From Trichobilharzia szidati (Eukaryota; Platyhelminthes; Trematoda; Strigeidida; Schistosomatidae): 64,000 bases of DNA. Positions within the stretch are counted from its first letter, which is position 1, and each line of letters begins with the position of its first letter. Below the pieces are notes generated by a model. That model was given only the letters and a program-made list of their open reading frames with translations, did no database searches and had not been told where the DNA came from. A program made the translations under genes and the position numbers. This document shows positions 11,840-21,799 of the stretch, piece by piece. Location of the stretch: NCBI GenBank assembly GCA_944472155.2, contig OX235272.1, positions 103,236,020 to 103,300,019 on the forward strand. The letters run 5' to 3'.

Positions 11840-12112
11840 GATTTCATTATGAACTGACATCGGTTAGAGAGTCATTCGAAAACCACCTAGGAGTACTGGA
11901 CAACCAGCTGTTTCGTCAGCCTAGGTTGGCACTGATTCTTCAATAGTACGCACCCACCGCCAAGGACCCGAACCCAGGACCTTATGGTTACAAGGTGAGC
12001 GAGCACGTAGACCATTAAGCCACTGTGACCCTATCTAATGACCAACGCATGAATTCCAACTTCTGCCAATTCACTATATGGCGAGACCACTAGCGAATGT
12101 CATCGGCGAATG
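11840..12112 (-). repeat. SINE A copy, minus half of an inverted dimer
   Basis: It holds the tRNA-like B-box (GGTTCGGGTCC, reading minus) and a hammerhead module of the long-stem-III subfamily (ACAGCTGGTTGTC). The core is decayed (TTGAAGA). It joins head-to-head with the plus-strand copy that follows. Confidence 0.75.
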
Positions 12113-12345
12113 AGGTTTGAGGACAAATACTCGCCAGTGATAACATTGGTTACTGCCAGTCGCTCTATATTGGCCTAATGGTCTACGAGCTAACTCGCCT
12201 TGTAACTGAAAGGTCCTGGATTCGAACACTGGCGGTGGGTGCTTACTGCTGAAGAGTCAGCCACAAACTAGGCTGGCGAAACAGATGTCTAGTACTCTCT
12301 CTCTAACCGAAGTCAGCTCATGATGAAATCCTGTAACTAATCAAG
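12113..12345 (+). repeat. SINE A copy, plus half of an inverted dimer
   Basis: The tRNA-like segment (TTGGCCTAATGGTC, B-box GGATTCGAACAC) is followed by a well preserved hammerhead at 12243-12295, then the usual tail (GTCAGCTCATGATGAAATCC). Confidence 0.8.
12243..12295 (+). ncRNA. Hammerhead ribozyme with 7-bp stem II
   Basis: Core CTGAAGA at 12249-12255. Stem II GTCAGCC/GGCTGGC pairs over 7 bp (one G-U) around an 8-nt loop. GAA follows, then stem III AC-AGAT-GT, the cleavage-site C at 12289 and a stem I of about five pairs including one wobble. All core nucleotides fit the hammerhead consensus, so activity is plausible. Confidence 0.75.
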
Positions 12346-13339
12346 CAAATATCTAAATTATTGATCGTTTGTATTTAGACTAATCATGAAAGAGATCTTC
12401 AATCTTTATATTATATCACAACTGAATGTTTTTCTAGTTAGCCAAGAAACCAACCTGAAGGTTATTCTTTACAAAAACAAGAATTTAAACGTGTGTTAAA
12501 ATAAGCATCAAGTTATGATGACGATTAGATTCACACAATTGCAATTTCTCATCAACCAGATCAACAAATTTACACTTTTAAAAAACAAAACAATAGTAAT
12601 AATAACAATCATAATTTGAGTTGTACTCAGAAAAGAAATACACTTGCATTCATAATAAAAATTATATTCTGAAAGACAAAAAATACACTTAGAATAGCAG
12701 AAGTACAAGGAGTGTATCAGAAGTAGTAGTGGTAATTCACAGTTGAAAGTATCTACAAGAGTTTGAAGGTAACAACAGTGGAAAAAAAACAAGAAACACT
12801 CACTAATACTCATAATATTTAAAGGTCAACAGTGACAGCAACAACAACAACAGCAGAACAAAGTCTGTACACAGGACAAAGTCTAGAGATGAATACAGCA
12901 GAGGTAGAGCGGGAGAGAGGGAGAAATAATAGAGTTTACAAAAATATCAGGTATCTCTTCTTGTTATGTAATCACTATAGAATAATAATAATAATAAGGA
13001 GAAGAATCTTGTATGTATAGCTGTTTCTTCACAGCCAGACTTGAAGTACTGCAACAGCTGATCAGGGAAGGAGAATGACAGTGGTCAAACACTACTGACC
13101 AGTTAATACATACACAGCTGAAGAAAACAAAAAGAAAAATTTAAAAATATAAAAATTTGTCAACTAAAGAAATAGTTTTTTTTTAAAAATCATTAAACAA
13201 ACACACTAATGAAATTTTTTCACATTTTCAGGAATTTCTACAGGGAAAAAACAATAGAAACCTGATGAGCAACAATCAACCAGGTGGTCAAATCCATCAT
13301 ATCGAATCAATACTTTGATTAGCTTAGCTTAGATCTTGT
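12346..13339. other. Unassigned AT-rich intergenic DNA
   Basis: Contains an (AAT)n tract (12980-13000) and A-rich runs. I recognise no gene or element. Confidence 0.5.
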
Positions 13340-13645
13340 CTTTTCCTTTGAATGGACACTAGGCAGTAACTAATGCGTCATGCCTTTAGTCCTGCGTTTT
13401 GTTAACTCTGTAATGTGTCCAGCATGCCACTAGGTGGCTCACCTTCACGATGAACTTTGAACTATTGTTAGATGGTTGGAGGCAATCGGCAGGAAACCTT
13501 GAACTTAGATTTCATACATGTTGGCACTCACTCACCAGTCAGCAAAGTGGCGTATCTGCAGTCTTGAAGGAACTCTCGTCCTTTCTGAGATTCGAACCGG
13601 TATCACCCGGTAACGTATTCAGAGTCGTTGTCCGGGCTTCCTGAC
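13340..13645 (-). repeat. SINE B copy 2
   Basis: Same body and tail as the copy at 5143 (TTGGACACTAG, CTCACC.TCACGATG, GGTTGGAGGCAATCGGC), with a B-box remnant CGGTTCGAATCTC on the minus strand. The 5' head is truncated or diverged after 13620. Confidence 0.75.
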
Positions 13646-13759
13646 AGTTACCTCCACCTATCTAGCAGTATTGTGTTAATCATAGTATTTTCAAGTGTCG
13701 GCTTGCATGGATTTCATTGAATTCAAGTTAAATCTAATGCTCACTGGTGACTGTCTACA

Positions 13760-13995
13760 CATTTAAGTTGCCGGGAATTCTAGGTGAGGCGTCACCAAAT
13801 CAGGTGTAGGGACAAATACTCACGGATGATATTGGCTGGGGATGGCACCATATGTCGCAAATCGATAGCATTCAGAATTCAAGGGTCATTTGATTTCATC
13901 GTATTCGCTGAATGGTCAACTGGTGTGCCCCGGGGTTCAGTCTCCAGTTGGGACTGCTGAAAAGCCTCCAAATACAATAAAAACAGCTGACCACA
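13760..13995 (+). repeat. Decayed SINE A remnant
   Basis: Keeps AATGGTCAACTGGTGTGC, a B-box-like GGGGTTCAGTCTCC and a degraded hammerhead (CTGAAAAGCCTCC then AAAACAGCTG). Without its stem II partner it cannot cleave. Confidence 0.5.
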
Positions 13996-15000
13996 ACTCG
14001 TAAAACTTCTCTTAATTCGACATTTAACTTGAACTTATAGTATTATTCAACTTATCAGCTATTTATAGTTACTTGTTAAGGCATTTGTGGGTAGACAGTA
14101 ACAGTCCACTAATTCAAAATCCCATCGGTTGGAAAAGCTACTTTAAGTCATTCGGGCAGTATCTCCAGCGTAATAAGCAAATCTCTGACCAGACTAACAC
14201 CAGTTTAAGTTATGACTTCGACTTTGAAGACTCCGAATATGCCCTATTCATGAGTGTCAATAAGTGCGAAACCCGGATCCAGGGCTTCCTATCAAATGCC
14301 TTAAAAGTCGTACATTCCGTCTTTGTATACGTCTCTTCTTTTAAGAAAAGTGGCTTGGACCTATATGAAATCACTTATGATGAGTGAATGTCAGATATGA
14401 ATTCATTGCCCCGTAACCCTTGATTCAAGTCAACGATTATACATCAACAGTTGTCACATGAAACTCACGCAAAATAAGACTCCGCGACAGGACTAGAACC
14501 AACAGTCGACGACTGTGTGGAGTGACATCATTAAGACCAACATTGGTTTGTAAGCGGTGTACACTACTACTCCCGCTAATACAGAATGTGTTGAGTCAGA
14601 CACTTGCTGTTGTTGTTGACAGGGCAGACAGGCAGGCTTAATACATACACACCTTCAGTATAACAACCAAACTAGTTATTAGTGCAATAACTTTAATACT
14701 ATTTATTGACTTACCTACCACACGTTGGTGTTTTTTGCCAGAGGTAATGTAAATTTTAAGACAAAACACTGGAAACATTAAAATATCCCGATACGAATTA
14801 AGAAACAAGCAACAAATGTTTAAAAAAGTAGGATTTATTGATTTCATCAAATTTCGCAGAACTCTTCCTCAGCTGAATACTCTCTTCCTCTCTCTACAAA
14901 AGGGGATACAAAAAATTAAGATTAAATGCATTACGGATCAATTACATCAATTAAATAAGCAATTAGTTATCAGTGAGTAAAAATATTATCAAGAATTGAG
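13996..15000. other. Unassigned region with a 104-codon open frame
   Basis: The plus-strand open frame 14073-14387 (starts MLRHLWVDSNSPL) has no motif I recognise and no obvious splice sites. It may be an element fragment or chance. A second stretch around 14475-14570 has a faint tRNA-like look but no usable fold. Confidence 0.35.
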
Positions 15001-15164
15001 CAATTAATAATCCTGATAATGATAGTAATGCTAATAGTAGTAATAGTAATAATAATGATATTAAAACGAGCTAAGATAATGGTAATGATAAAAAGTAGTT
15101 CAAAATGAATCAGAAACACTGATAATAAGAGGTAGAATAAAATATTGAATACAATAATAATATG
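15001..15164. repeat. AT-rich microsatellite-like tract
   Basis: Irregular (TAA/TGA)n-type repeats over about 150 bases (for example AATAGTAATAATAATGATA). Simple sequence without a gene. Confidence 0.6.
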
Positions 15165-15325
15165 TCGGATAGTTGGAGCAAATCGGCTACAGGAAGCCTT
15201 GCTGGACCTAGGTTTCGTCAGCAAGGCGTGTCTGCAAACTCAAAGGAACTCATGTACCTTGTGAGATTTGAACCCGCGTCACCCCAGTGATGCAGTCAGA
15301 GACTTTACCACTGAGGTATTCGGGC
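15165..15325 (-). repeat. SINE B partial copy 3
   Basis: Matches the head half of SINE B on the minus strand (B-box GGGTTCAAATCTC, GCTAGTC-type acceptor, GGAAGCC/TTGCTGG). It is joined directly to the 3' half of a plus-strand SINE A at about 15326, so two SINE families are fused here. Confidence 0.65.
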
Positions 15326-15480
15326 TATTCGGTGGGTGCGTACTGATGAAGAGTCCCAAACTAGGACGAAACAGTTGTTCAGTACTCCCAGGTTTTCCAG
15401 TGGTTCTCTAACCGATGTCAGCTCATGATGAAATCCTCCATGCAATCAAAACAAAATCCCTACAAAATCAATACTTGACA
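15326..15480 (+). repeat. SINE A 3' half with near-complete hammerhead (15340-15385)
   Basis: Stem I GTACTG/CAGTAC, stem II GTCC/GGAC and GAAAC are all intact. The first core base is A where C is required (ATGAAGA), and the cleavage-site C is replaced by T. The tail CATGATGAAATCCTCCATGC follows. Confidence 0.75.
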
Positions 15481-15544
15481 ATAATAATAGTAATAATAAC
15501 TATTACAATAATAGTAATAATAATAATAATAGTTAACAAGTAGA
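15481..15544. repeat. (TAA)n microsatellite
   Basis: TAATAATAATAG-type repeat at the SINE A 3' end, possibly its extended tail. Confidence 0.7.
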
Positions 15545-16435
15545 ATATATTACCGCGCTGATTAAGGCACTCTATACGAAATCATGCGGTCACCCGGGTG
15601 AGAGCCTATGGAGAGTTGTCAAAATGAAATGGTGACAACCAGTGGTATCTATCACGGATACCCACCAGTGTCCCCGGTTTACCTTTAATTTCATCATAGA
15701 TGTATGTGCTAATGGACTTAACCCTAACTGACTTCAGAGACTCAGGGATTGACTTGTTACCAGGGTATTATAATCTCAATGACTTAGAATATGCAGATGA
15801 CATAGTCCTCCTTCCTAGGTGAAGATGCTGACAAAATGAAGTAGAGTCTTCTGAACACCTTGAACAGTGAGCAATCTTCGGATGTTTCACATGCGAGTGA
15901 CTCGCTCCTGCTGTCAAATGCAAGATGATAATACATGACTACGTGTTACTATTCAGCAGCCTTTTCTTCTGTTTTCCCTTATGGCTGTGACCGAGATATC
16001 ACCACTGAAAGTTGAAGACATGAAAAGCCTGGTTGGCTGGTCAGCTGTCTTTGATCATAGGTGCGTAATTTCTATTTCCTATGTGCGTAAGGTGGTGATG
16101 TAATAGGGTGAGTAATACTGAGGTTAGGCATCGGTGGTCGAGTGGTCGAGGTAGCTAGAAGGGGAAATCAGTCGACGAGGGGGTTTTGAAGTTACACTGA
16201 TTGCGAGAGATGGTTAGGAGATGTGTTGCGCATGCATGACTAGCCATTGATCGCCTTCCTCGATGACGGGCAATATTAGCTAGCTGACTGACATAGGATG
16301 GATGAGGTTGGAAAAGAGCTAGCACATTGTGGTCAAACAAAAACGCGGCGTGAACAGTCAGTGAAATCTGTCACAACCAGCTAGTCATGTGGGGAGTAGC
16401 TATAGACTTCCTGACAGGTTAAGGTCCTCAGGAGG
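15545..16435 (+). mobile_element. RTE-like LINE, decayed copy
   Basis: Plus-strand frame fragments include FNFIIDVCANGLN, ISPLKVEDMKSLVGWSAVFD and HRCVISISYV, matching the minus-strand copies elsewhere. The 3' part has the shared blocks GATCGCCTTCCTCGATGACG and TCAGTGAAATC. Stops and frameshifts throughout; pseudogene. Confidence 0.7.
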
Positions 16436-16934
16436 AAACAGCCTCCTCACAAAAGCCACATTCTGAAACAACTAATCAATTTGGGACACCAAAACAACTC
16501 ACAAACAACTTCAGAGTAACCGGGAATACTATCAAAGGCCTAAAGACCCAAACTTCTTCAAACCGCAGAAGGTATAGTATCTATATGCTAAATCCTCTAT
16601 TCTGAATACAGAAGCGGTTTATTCGGTCACCGAATTTAACTTACAATGGAGCTAACTTATCTGGGAATGCATAGTGTAATTTTCTAGATTTTATTTCTGC
16701 ACTCTCCCCTCGATTACATTTCTACTCCTTATGACACTGATATTAACTCAACTTTGTTTCAATCATAGGTAAACTCTGCTCAACCTCGTCCTTTAAGTTA
16801 CGTCACAGAACCTACTTAATTTTGCTTTGGTTTATTGACCGCTATCTAAAACCCGAAATTTCACAGACACTTCCCTTGGGAAACGTTTGTTTTGATGTTA
16901 TGAAAGGGTATAATATTTGAAATGATGAATTGGC
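16436..16934. other. Unassigned intergenic DNA
   Basis: No element or gene recognised. Confidence 0.5.
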
Positions 16935-17062
16935 GTGCACTACACAAGACTCTGCGGAGCTGAAGCTCATTGGTTTAACTGTTCGACTTCTAACCCAGTT
17001 GGCCAGGGGTTCAGACCCCGCCCCATCACATAACGAGGTTTGAAACCCCATGTAGTGTCAAC
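16935..17062 (+). repeat. tRNA-like SINE head (possible fourth SINE family)
   Basis: ATTGGTTTAACTGTTCGACT then TTCTAACCCAGTTGG and the B-box GGGGTTCAGACCCC look tRNA-derived. The CTTCTAACC loop resembles a UCU anticodon. The acceptor ends do not pair, so I do not call a tRNA gene. Confidence 0.5.
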
Positions 17063-17250
17063 AGGCATTATGCAACAGGTGCGCCTCATGTTCCCAACTA
17101 CATGAGAATCGCAAATAGTTCCTGAGAAACACATACAAGACTTTGTAATGAGAGGCAGATACACAAAAATGTAAAAATAGTAGGAATGTTTTTAATTATA
17201 CCTAGGAAATTTAACAATCAGTAAGTACAATTTATGGACTAACCTTCACT

Positions 17251-17514
17251 CTATCTTAGAAGAGTTGCACTTTGTCTACGAGCATTCAAAAGTTCATAGT
17301 AGTCTTGTAAACCAATCTTGTGAGGTGAACGAAACATCACATGCTTTCTGAAAGATTGTATATACTCAATTGCCGATTCAACATTCATAGAATCTTTAGA
17401 CATTAAATAACACGTTAGTAGGTAGGCTGAACGAGTACGACCAGCTTTACAATGAATATAAACGCATCCATTCGACTGGACACAACTGTCGATAAACGAA
17501 ATTCCCCTATCAAT
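17251..17514 (-). CDS. PTPMT1: PTPMT1 last exon with CX5R active site
   Basis: 88 codons including stop. NGCVYIHCKAGRTRSAYLL has the nucleophilic Cys and the phosphate-binding Arg at the right spacing. The exon ends DYYELLNARRQSATLLR and a TAG stop at 17251. Confidence 0.88.
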   Translation of the reverse strand: MDRGISFIDSCVQSNGCVYIHCKAGRTRSAYLLTCYLMSKDSMNVESAIEYIQSFRKHVMFRSPHKIGLQDYYELLNARRQSATLLR

Positions 17515-20500
17515 CTTTCTTTGTCAACGAAAAGAGAAAAAGGAGGAAAAGATAATATAACTATTAGGGATAACAAAATGCTAATGACTGGAACATTTAT
17601 AGAGATGTAAAATGCATTCCATTTAGACAGCTAAGTAATAGCCACCTCTCATGTATTTGTTGTTATGACAACGATAATTTAATTCTTTTTGCGTTCCCAG
17701 TGGAACATAAAGGGCTCCAAGCTTCAGCTTTGAAGTTTTCAGTAGAAGTGGAGCTTATTTTTACGGGATGGGGTTGCTAATCCCACGTCCAACCTCCCCT
17801 CTTTGTCGGGATTAACAACCGACTAAGTGAGGGGTAAAGGTGCGCGCCGGCCGGGGATCAAACCCCGACCACATGCATGGTTAGTGAGTATCCTACCGCT
17901 GAATTATCGACGCAATTTTCACAGCGAAATTCCTATCAATTGATTGATTCTCATAATAGACACACTGCCCAAGCACTAGTCAGTCAGTAAGCTGATATTT
18001 CCTCAAAAAACTCCACAATAGAGACCAATAACTTTATCAAACAATGAAAGATTCTGTATTTCTGTCCTAGAAATAAACGTTATTTGAGGTGAGTGATGGA
18101 TGATTGAGTATGACCACTTCCCATCACAAGCACTAAAATCGAGGATAGCTAACATTATGGTCAAGTAATTTTTCAACTAAACTTGATTTGTAAACTCTTT
18201 TACCTTGATTGGACACTAGTAACTAGTGCGACGTGTCTAGTCCTTTCTTTGGTGCAGACTGAATTCTGTCAGTCAGTCAGGTTTGCAATGTGGCCACCAT
18301 TCTAGGTAGCTCGCCATCACGGTGCACATTGATTTAATGATATTAGATAGTTGGAGGCAATCGGCCACAGGAAGCCTTGCCGGAACCTAGGTCTCGTGCT
18401 AGTTGGAACTCACCAGTCAGCAAGGCGTATGTGCAACCTTGAAGGAAGGAACTCATGTCCCTTCTGAGATTCGAACCCGAGTCACCCAGTGATGCAGTCA
18501 GAGATGTAACCACTGAGCTATTTGGGCTCGCGATTGACCTCCTGTAGGACTGTAGTGGGCTTCTCCAAAAGCAAAAATATTATTGAAACAATAGAGACAC
18601 TGATAGCCAGCCCAAAAGACTTCATTACACAATAATATAGTGCCAAATTGACATCGTGAATTTCAGGTAGATTAGGGATTTCCTGTTATCCCCACAGCAT
18701 GTCAATTATTCGACCAACATATGCATGTCTATATATGTCATCTTAGTACTAAAAATAATTCTGGTACCTAGAATTTTTAAAATCATTACCAGCTGTCAGA
18801 TACACATCAGCAGCAGTAATTCCCCGTGCTCTACTACTCAGTTGTTCATTGAGTTAAAAACGGCATTGCCTAGCTGCAGTGTTACAACAACATTAGGTAC
18901 ACTAGTATCCACTAATACGAATATGCACACATACCAAAACTGTATTCTTTTCAACGGTAATTATGGCCACTAACTATGCTACACTTTGATAGTTTGTAAA
19001 TGCGTTTCCCAAGGCAATATAAGAAATATATTATTACGACATACCGCGACCACTAGCCAATGTCTTCAGTGAGTATTTGTCGTCCCACACGTAACGTGCT
19101 GTACCCTACTGGTCACCACTTCCCACTAGAACCTCAGCTAACTACCTACCTGAATAGAGCCAGTCGCTAGTGAGCATCTCATTGATATTCAAGTATTGGT
19201 TTGCAGGGGGATTCGACTGATTGATTTCAGGATTTCATCAGGTCGGGTGTGAGGACAAATACTCGCCAGCGATGACATTGGCCAGTGGTCGCGCTATAAC
19301 ATCGTGAGTTGGCACTGGCCATTGGATCGGGTCCCAGTGGGTCAGTAGTCTACGAGCTTGCTTCCTTTGTAACCAGAAGATCGCTGGGTTCGAACAATGT
19401 CGGTGGGTGCGCGCCGGCCGCTGAAGAATCAGTGCCAAACTAAGCTGACGAAACAGCTGGCTGTCCAGAACTGCCAGCTGGTTTTCCAGTGGTTCTCTAA
19501 CCATTTTCAGCTCATGAAGAAATCCTGTAACGAATCGATCAAATCCGTACAAACCAATACTCAAATATATTATTATTATTTTCAAGTATTGGTTTTGTAG
19601 GGATTTTGTTTGATTGCGTGGAGGATTTCATCATGAGCTGACATCAGTTAGAGAACCACTGGAAAACCTGGGAGTACTGGACAGCTGTTTCGTCCTGGTT
19701 TGGGACTCATCAGCAGTACGCACCCACCAGAAGGTCCTGGGTTCGAATCCCGGTGGGTAGTTGATACATGGTCGCGAAAAAAAACACAGATAAACACAAT
19801 AAGTGTACAAACAAATGATTCACATGTGATGTATCAACAAAAATGACAGATACCACAGTCTTTCATCACTTGAAAGTGAATAGTATTTTGAATCAGATGA
19901 CATTCTGAGTTGTTATTAAATAACTTTCATGACTTATTATTTTTTTCTCAAAAATTACACATCATATGACACTAAAATAGTTTGTTGTATAATTTAACGA
20001 GATATGATTCAATTATTAATATGATGCAAACCAATTCAACAGATTAGATACACAATAATGATTGATTATTGGGCGAAGTGAAACTATCATGGTCAAAATC
20101 GCAGTGACCTTGAACAACCAATCACAATTCAGAGACAAAAACAGTCGTATAATCGTTGAAATATACACTATGACACATTGCAAACATGATATCACCCTGG
20201 ATAATCTTCGCCTAAGTGTTGTAAGGATATCTCTCAGTCACTACACAGATAACCTATGGAGAAATCATACTATGCGCGAGAGATGCATTCATCTAGGTGA
20301 CTGTAGGTGTAAGATGAATTCAATTCCCATCCTTAAATCAAGTCAACCTGTCCCGGATCAGCCTAGCGTTGTTGTAACCCAATTATCCATGCCTAACGTG
20401 TCTATCCCCCCTTGTTTAATGAACTGTGTGTGTGTGTTTGTTACATCGATCCGTTTAGTCAGACTGTTGAACTCATGACCCAATCAGAGTATTTTTGTGA

Positions 20501-21612
20501 ACTGTTATTTTGCTGACCCATGTCTTACTTTGTACTATTCTGTCGAGTTTACCTTATTTATTGATCTCCATTTGTATCCGCCTACCTGGTTAAGTAGCCA
20601 ATTAAATTCTATCTTTGTGGCTATGCTCTATCTCTTGCTTGGTTTCATTCTTCTACTGACTTCTTACCTGAACGGTCGTGTCTGATTCCGGCTAGTTTGC
20701 AATTTTGGCTTTAACGTTATTCCGCTCTGATAGCGGTACCTTGCTTTCTGTTAAGCGTTGTGCTTTGTACTCTTGAAACCGTTAAGGTTTGTTGTATATA
20801 TAATTATTGATTTGTTTATTAATAGTACCGTAGCAATAGTGACCGGGTTCTTGTTTGTTCTGAACCGGGATAGCCTTTATCTACGCGTGACTTAATTTCA
20901 AACGATACTGCGCTTACAGTTCACAGATCACAGTTCTCTGAGATCCATTGATATTTCTGACACTATTTCTTTAACCTATCATCCCTAACTCTGACCGTAT
21001 TCTTAACCCCTAAGCTTAACTTTAATCCTAATTCTAAGCCTAATCTAAACCATAAGCCTACCTGACAATGCAGATTTACACAAAAACGTACCAAGGGAAT
21101 ACATATTAGACTGTATCTTCCCTCTTCATCAAATCCATAAATGCAGGGCATAGTGTTCCCTAAATCTGATTCTTGAAGTCAACTTCTCATAGACCCTGAC
21201 TTTGGCTATGCTATACTACTTTAACTTCACCGATTGTTCTACATTATTTGAAGTGAAAAACCAACACATCTCACTACTATTTCAGCCGACTGAATACAGT
21301 TGAAGAGACACTTACTTGTTCAACTGTAGGAACTCCATAAAAGTCTTGAACAGGCAGAGAAAGATATTTAATGCCACGATCTTCAGCGTCTTTTTCTCCG
21401 ATAACAAATGACTTTACTTCAAATGGTTCCAAAAGACTGACAATGTGTGTGATCTTTTCATCAGCTTGTAATTTGTCCCAAAATTTTCTCAATGGTAAAC
21501 CACCCAAAACTAAGCATGGTGAGATACGTGAATACCATGGACGACCACGATAATGATGCATTACAAGCCCATAGGCTGTACTGACATAGAAAGCGACTTC
21601 GTTTATGAAGAC
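17251..21612 (-). CDS. PTPMT1: PTPMT1-like mitochondrial dual-specificity phosphatase (5' exon missing)
   Basis: Predicted protein-tyrosine-phosphatase-fold enzyme. In animals the family dephosphorylates phosphatidylglycerophosphate on the mitochondrial inner membrane in cardiolipin synthesis. Two exons, 21612-21316 and 17514-17251, join in phase 0 (GAACAA|gtaagt ... aaagaaag|ATTGAT) and code 186 residues. Visible motifs: AFYVSTAYGLV near the start (hydrophobic anchor-like), RPWYSRISPCLVLGGLPLR, the general-acid loop VQDFYGVPT, and the catalytic P-loop HCKAGRTRS (CX5R, 17431-17454). The family is about 200 residues, so only a short N-terminal exon should be missing. Sequence upstream of Met at 21561 continues in frame to an acceptor at 21613 (acttttcag) and matches the family, so 21561 is probably not the start. 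The 3.8-kb intron carries four SINEs. Confidence 0.85.
17690..17912 (-). repeat. SINE C copy (complete)
   Basis: On the minus strand: tRNA-related head with B-box GGGGTTTGATCCCCGG, body, then the tail GAGCCCTTTATGTTCCACTG that is shared with an RTE-like LINE. It contains an odd GC-rich junction, GGTGCGCGCCGGCCG (17841-17855). It lies in the PTPMT1 intron. Confidence 0.75.
18205..18560 (-). repeat. SINE B copy 4 (full length)
   Basis: Full match to the 5143 copy, including the tRNA-like head (B-box GGGTTCGAATCTC) and the tail. It lies in the PTPMT1 intron in the same orientation as the gene. Confidence 0.8.
18561..19029. other. PTPMT1 intron, no recognised element
   Basis: An 82-codon open frame (18725-18973) is present but shows no motif or supporting splice context. 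Confidence 0.4.
19030..19265 (-). repeat. SINE A 5' segment, minus half of inverted dimer
   Basis: Matches the head part of SINE A in inverted orientation and joins the plus copy through a junction (CAAGTATTGGTTTGCAGGGG then TTTCATCAGGTCG) that is repeated almost unchanged at 47245-47310. Confidence 0.7.
19266..19570 (+). repeat. SINE A copy, plus half; long-stem-III hammerhead
   Basis: The tRNA-like segment is followed by core CTGAAGA at 19421-19427, a TCAG/CTGA stem II, GAA and stem III ACAG-CTGG-CTGT. The 5' strand of stem I is replaced by GCGCGCCGGCCG, so it no longer pairs with CAGAACTG. Long-stem-III subfamily. Confidence 0.75.
19575..19765 (-). repeat. SINE A copy with intact hammerhead
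   Basis: Minus-strand 3' half: B-box GGGTTCGAATCCCGG lies just downstream on the plus strand (19740-19755) as part of a second fused head. The ribozyme spans 19674-19719, and the tail GATGAAATCCTCCACGCAAT runs to about 19600. Confidence 0.8.
19674..19719 (-). ncRNA. Hammerhead ribozyme, consensus-perfect
   Basis: Reading the minus strand: stem I GTACTG, core CTGATGA, stem II GTCC-CAAACCA-GGAC, GAA, stem III AC-AGCT-GT, cleavage-site C, stem I CAGTAC. Every conserved hammerhead position is present, and GGG/CCC further out could extend stem I. The 2-bp stem III is typical of SINE-borne hammerheads, which may act as dimers (known for related satellite ribozymes). The best ribozyme in the window. 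Confidence 0.9.
19766..20970. other. PTPMT1 intron with an unassigned 138-codon open frame
   Basis: The plus-strand frame 20062-20478 begins MIIGRSETIMVKIAV and has no motif I know. It runs opposite to the host gene. A (TG)n run at 20426-20438 lies inside its end. Probably not a host gene. Confidence 0.35.
20975..21065 (-). repeat. Degenerate telomere-like (CCTAA)n tract
   Basis: Irregular repeats of the CCCTAA/CCTAA type (ATCCCTAACTCTGACC, TTAACCCCTAAGCTTAAC). The G-rich strand is minus. It resembles the TTAGGG repeat used by flatworm telomeres but is interstitial and diverged. Confidence 0.6.
21316..21612 (-). CDS. PTPMT1: PTPMT1 exon with substrate-loop and general-acid motifs
   Basis: 99 codons bounded by acttttcag| and |gtaagtgtc. 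It holds the hydrophobic N-terminal stretch, the WYSRISPCLVLGGLPLR block and VQDFYGVPTVEQ, where Asp is the likely general acid. Confidence 0.85.
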
Positions 21613-21799
21613 CTGAAAAGTTCAGTAAGACAAGAATACAATAAGTTATGAATAAGACGAGTGGATTGTTGTTATCAGTACAAAAAACAGTAAATACGAC
21701 AATAAAAGTTTCTTGACAAAAAAAAAAGGAGAGAGAAGAACTAAAGAAACTCATGTATGACGAAAGATTGATAAAGGATCAGGAGTAGCCCACTTCGAT

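Noticed and set aside
14073..14387. A small gene of 104 codons
   Set aside because: No motif, no upstream or downstream exon support; kept only as an unassigned open frame.
20062..20478. A host gene of 138 codons
   Set aside because: No motif, antisense within the PTPMT1 intron, and no splice or promoter support.
20975..21065. A true telomere
   Set aside because: The repeat is short, irregular and inside a gene's intron.
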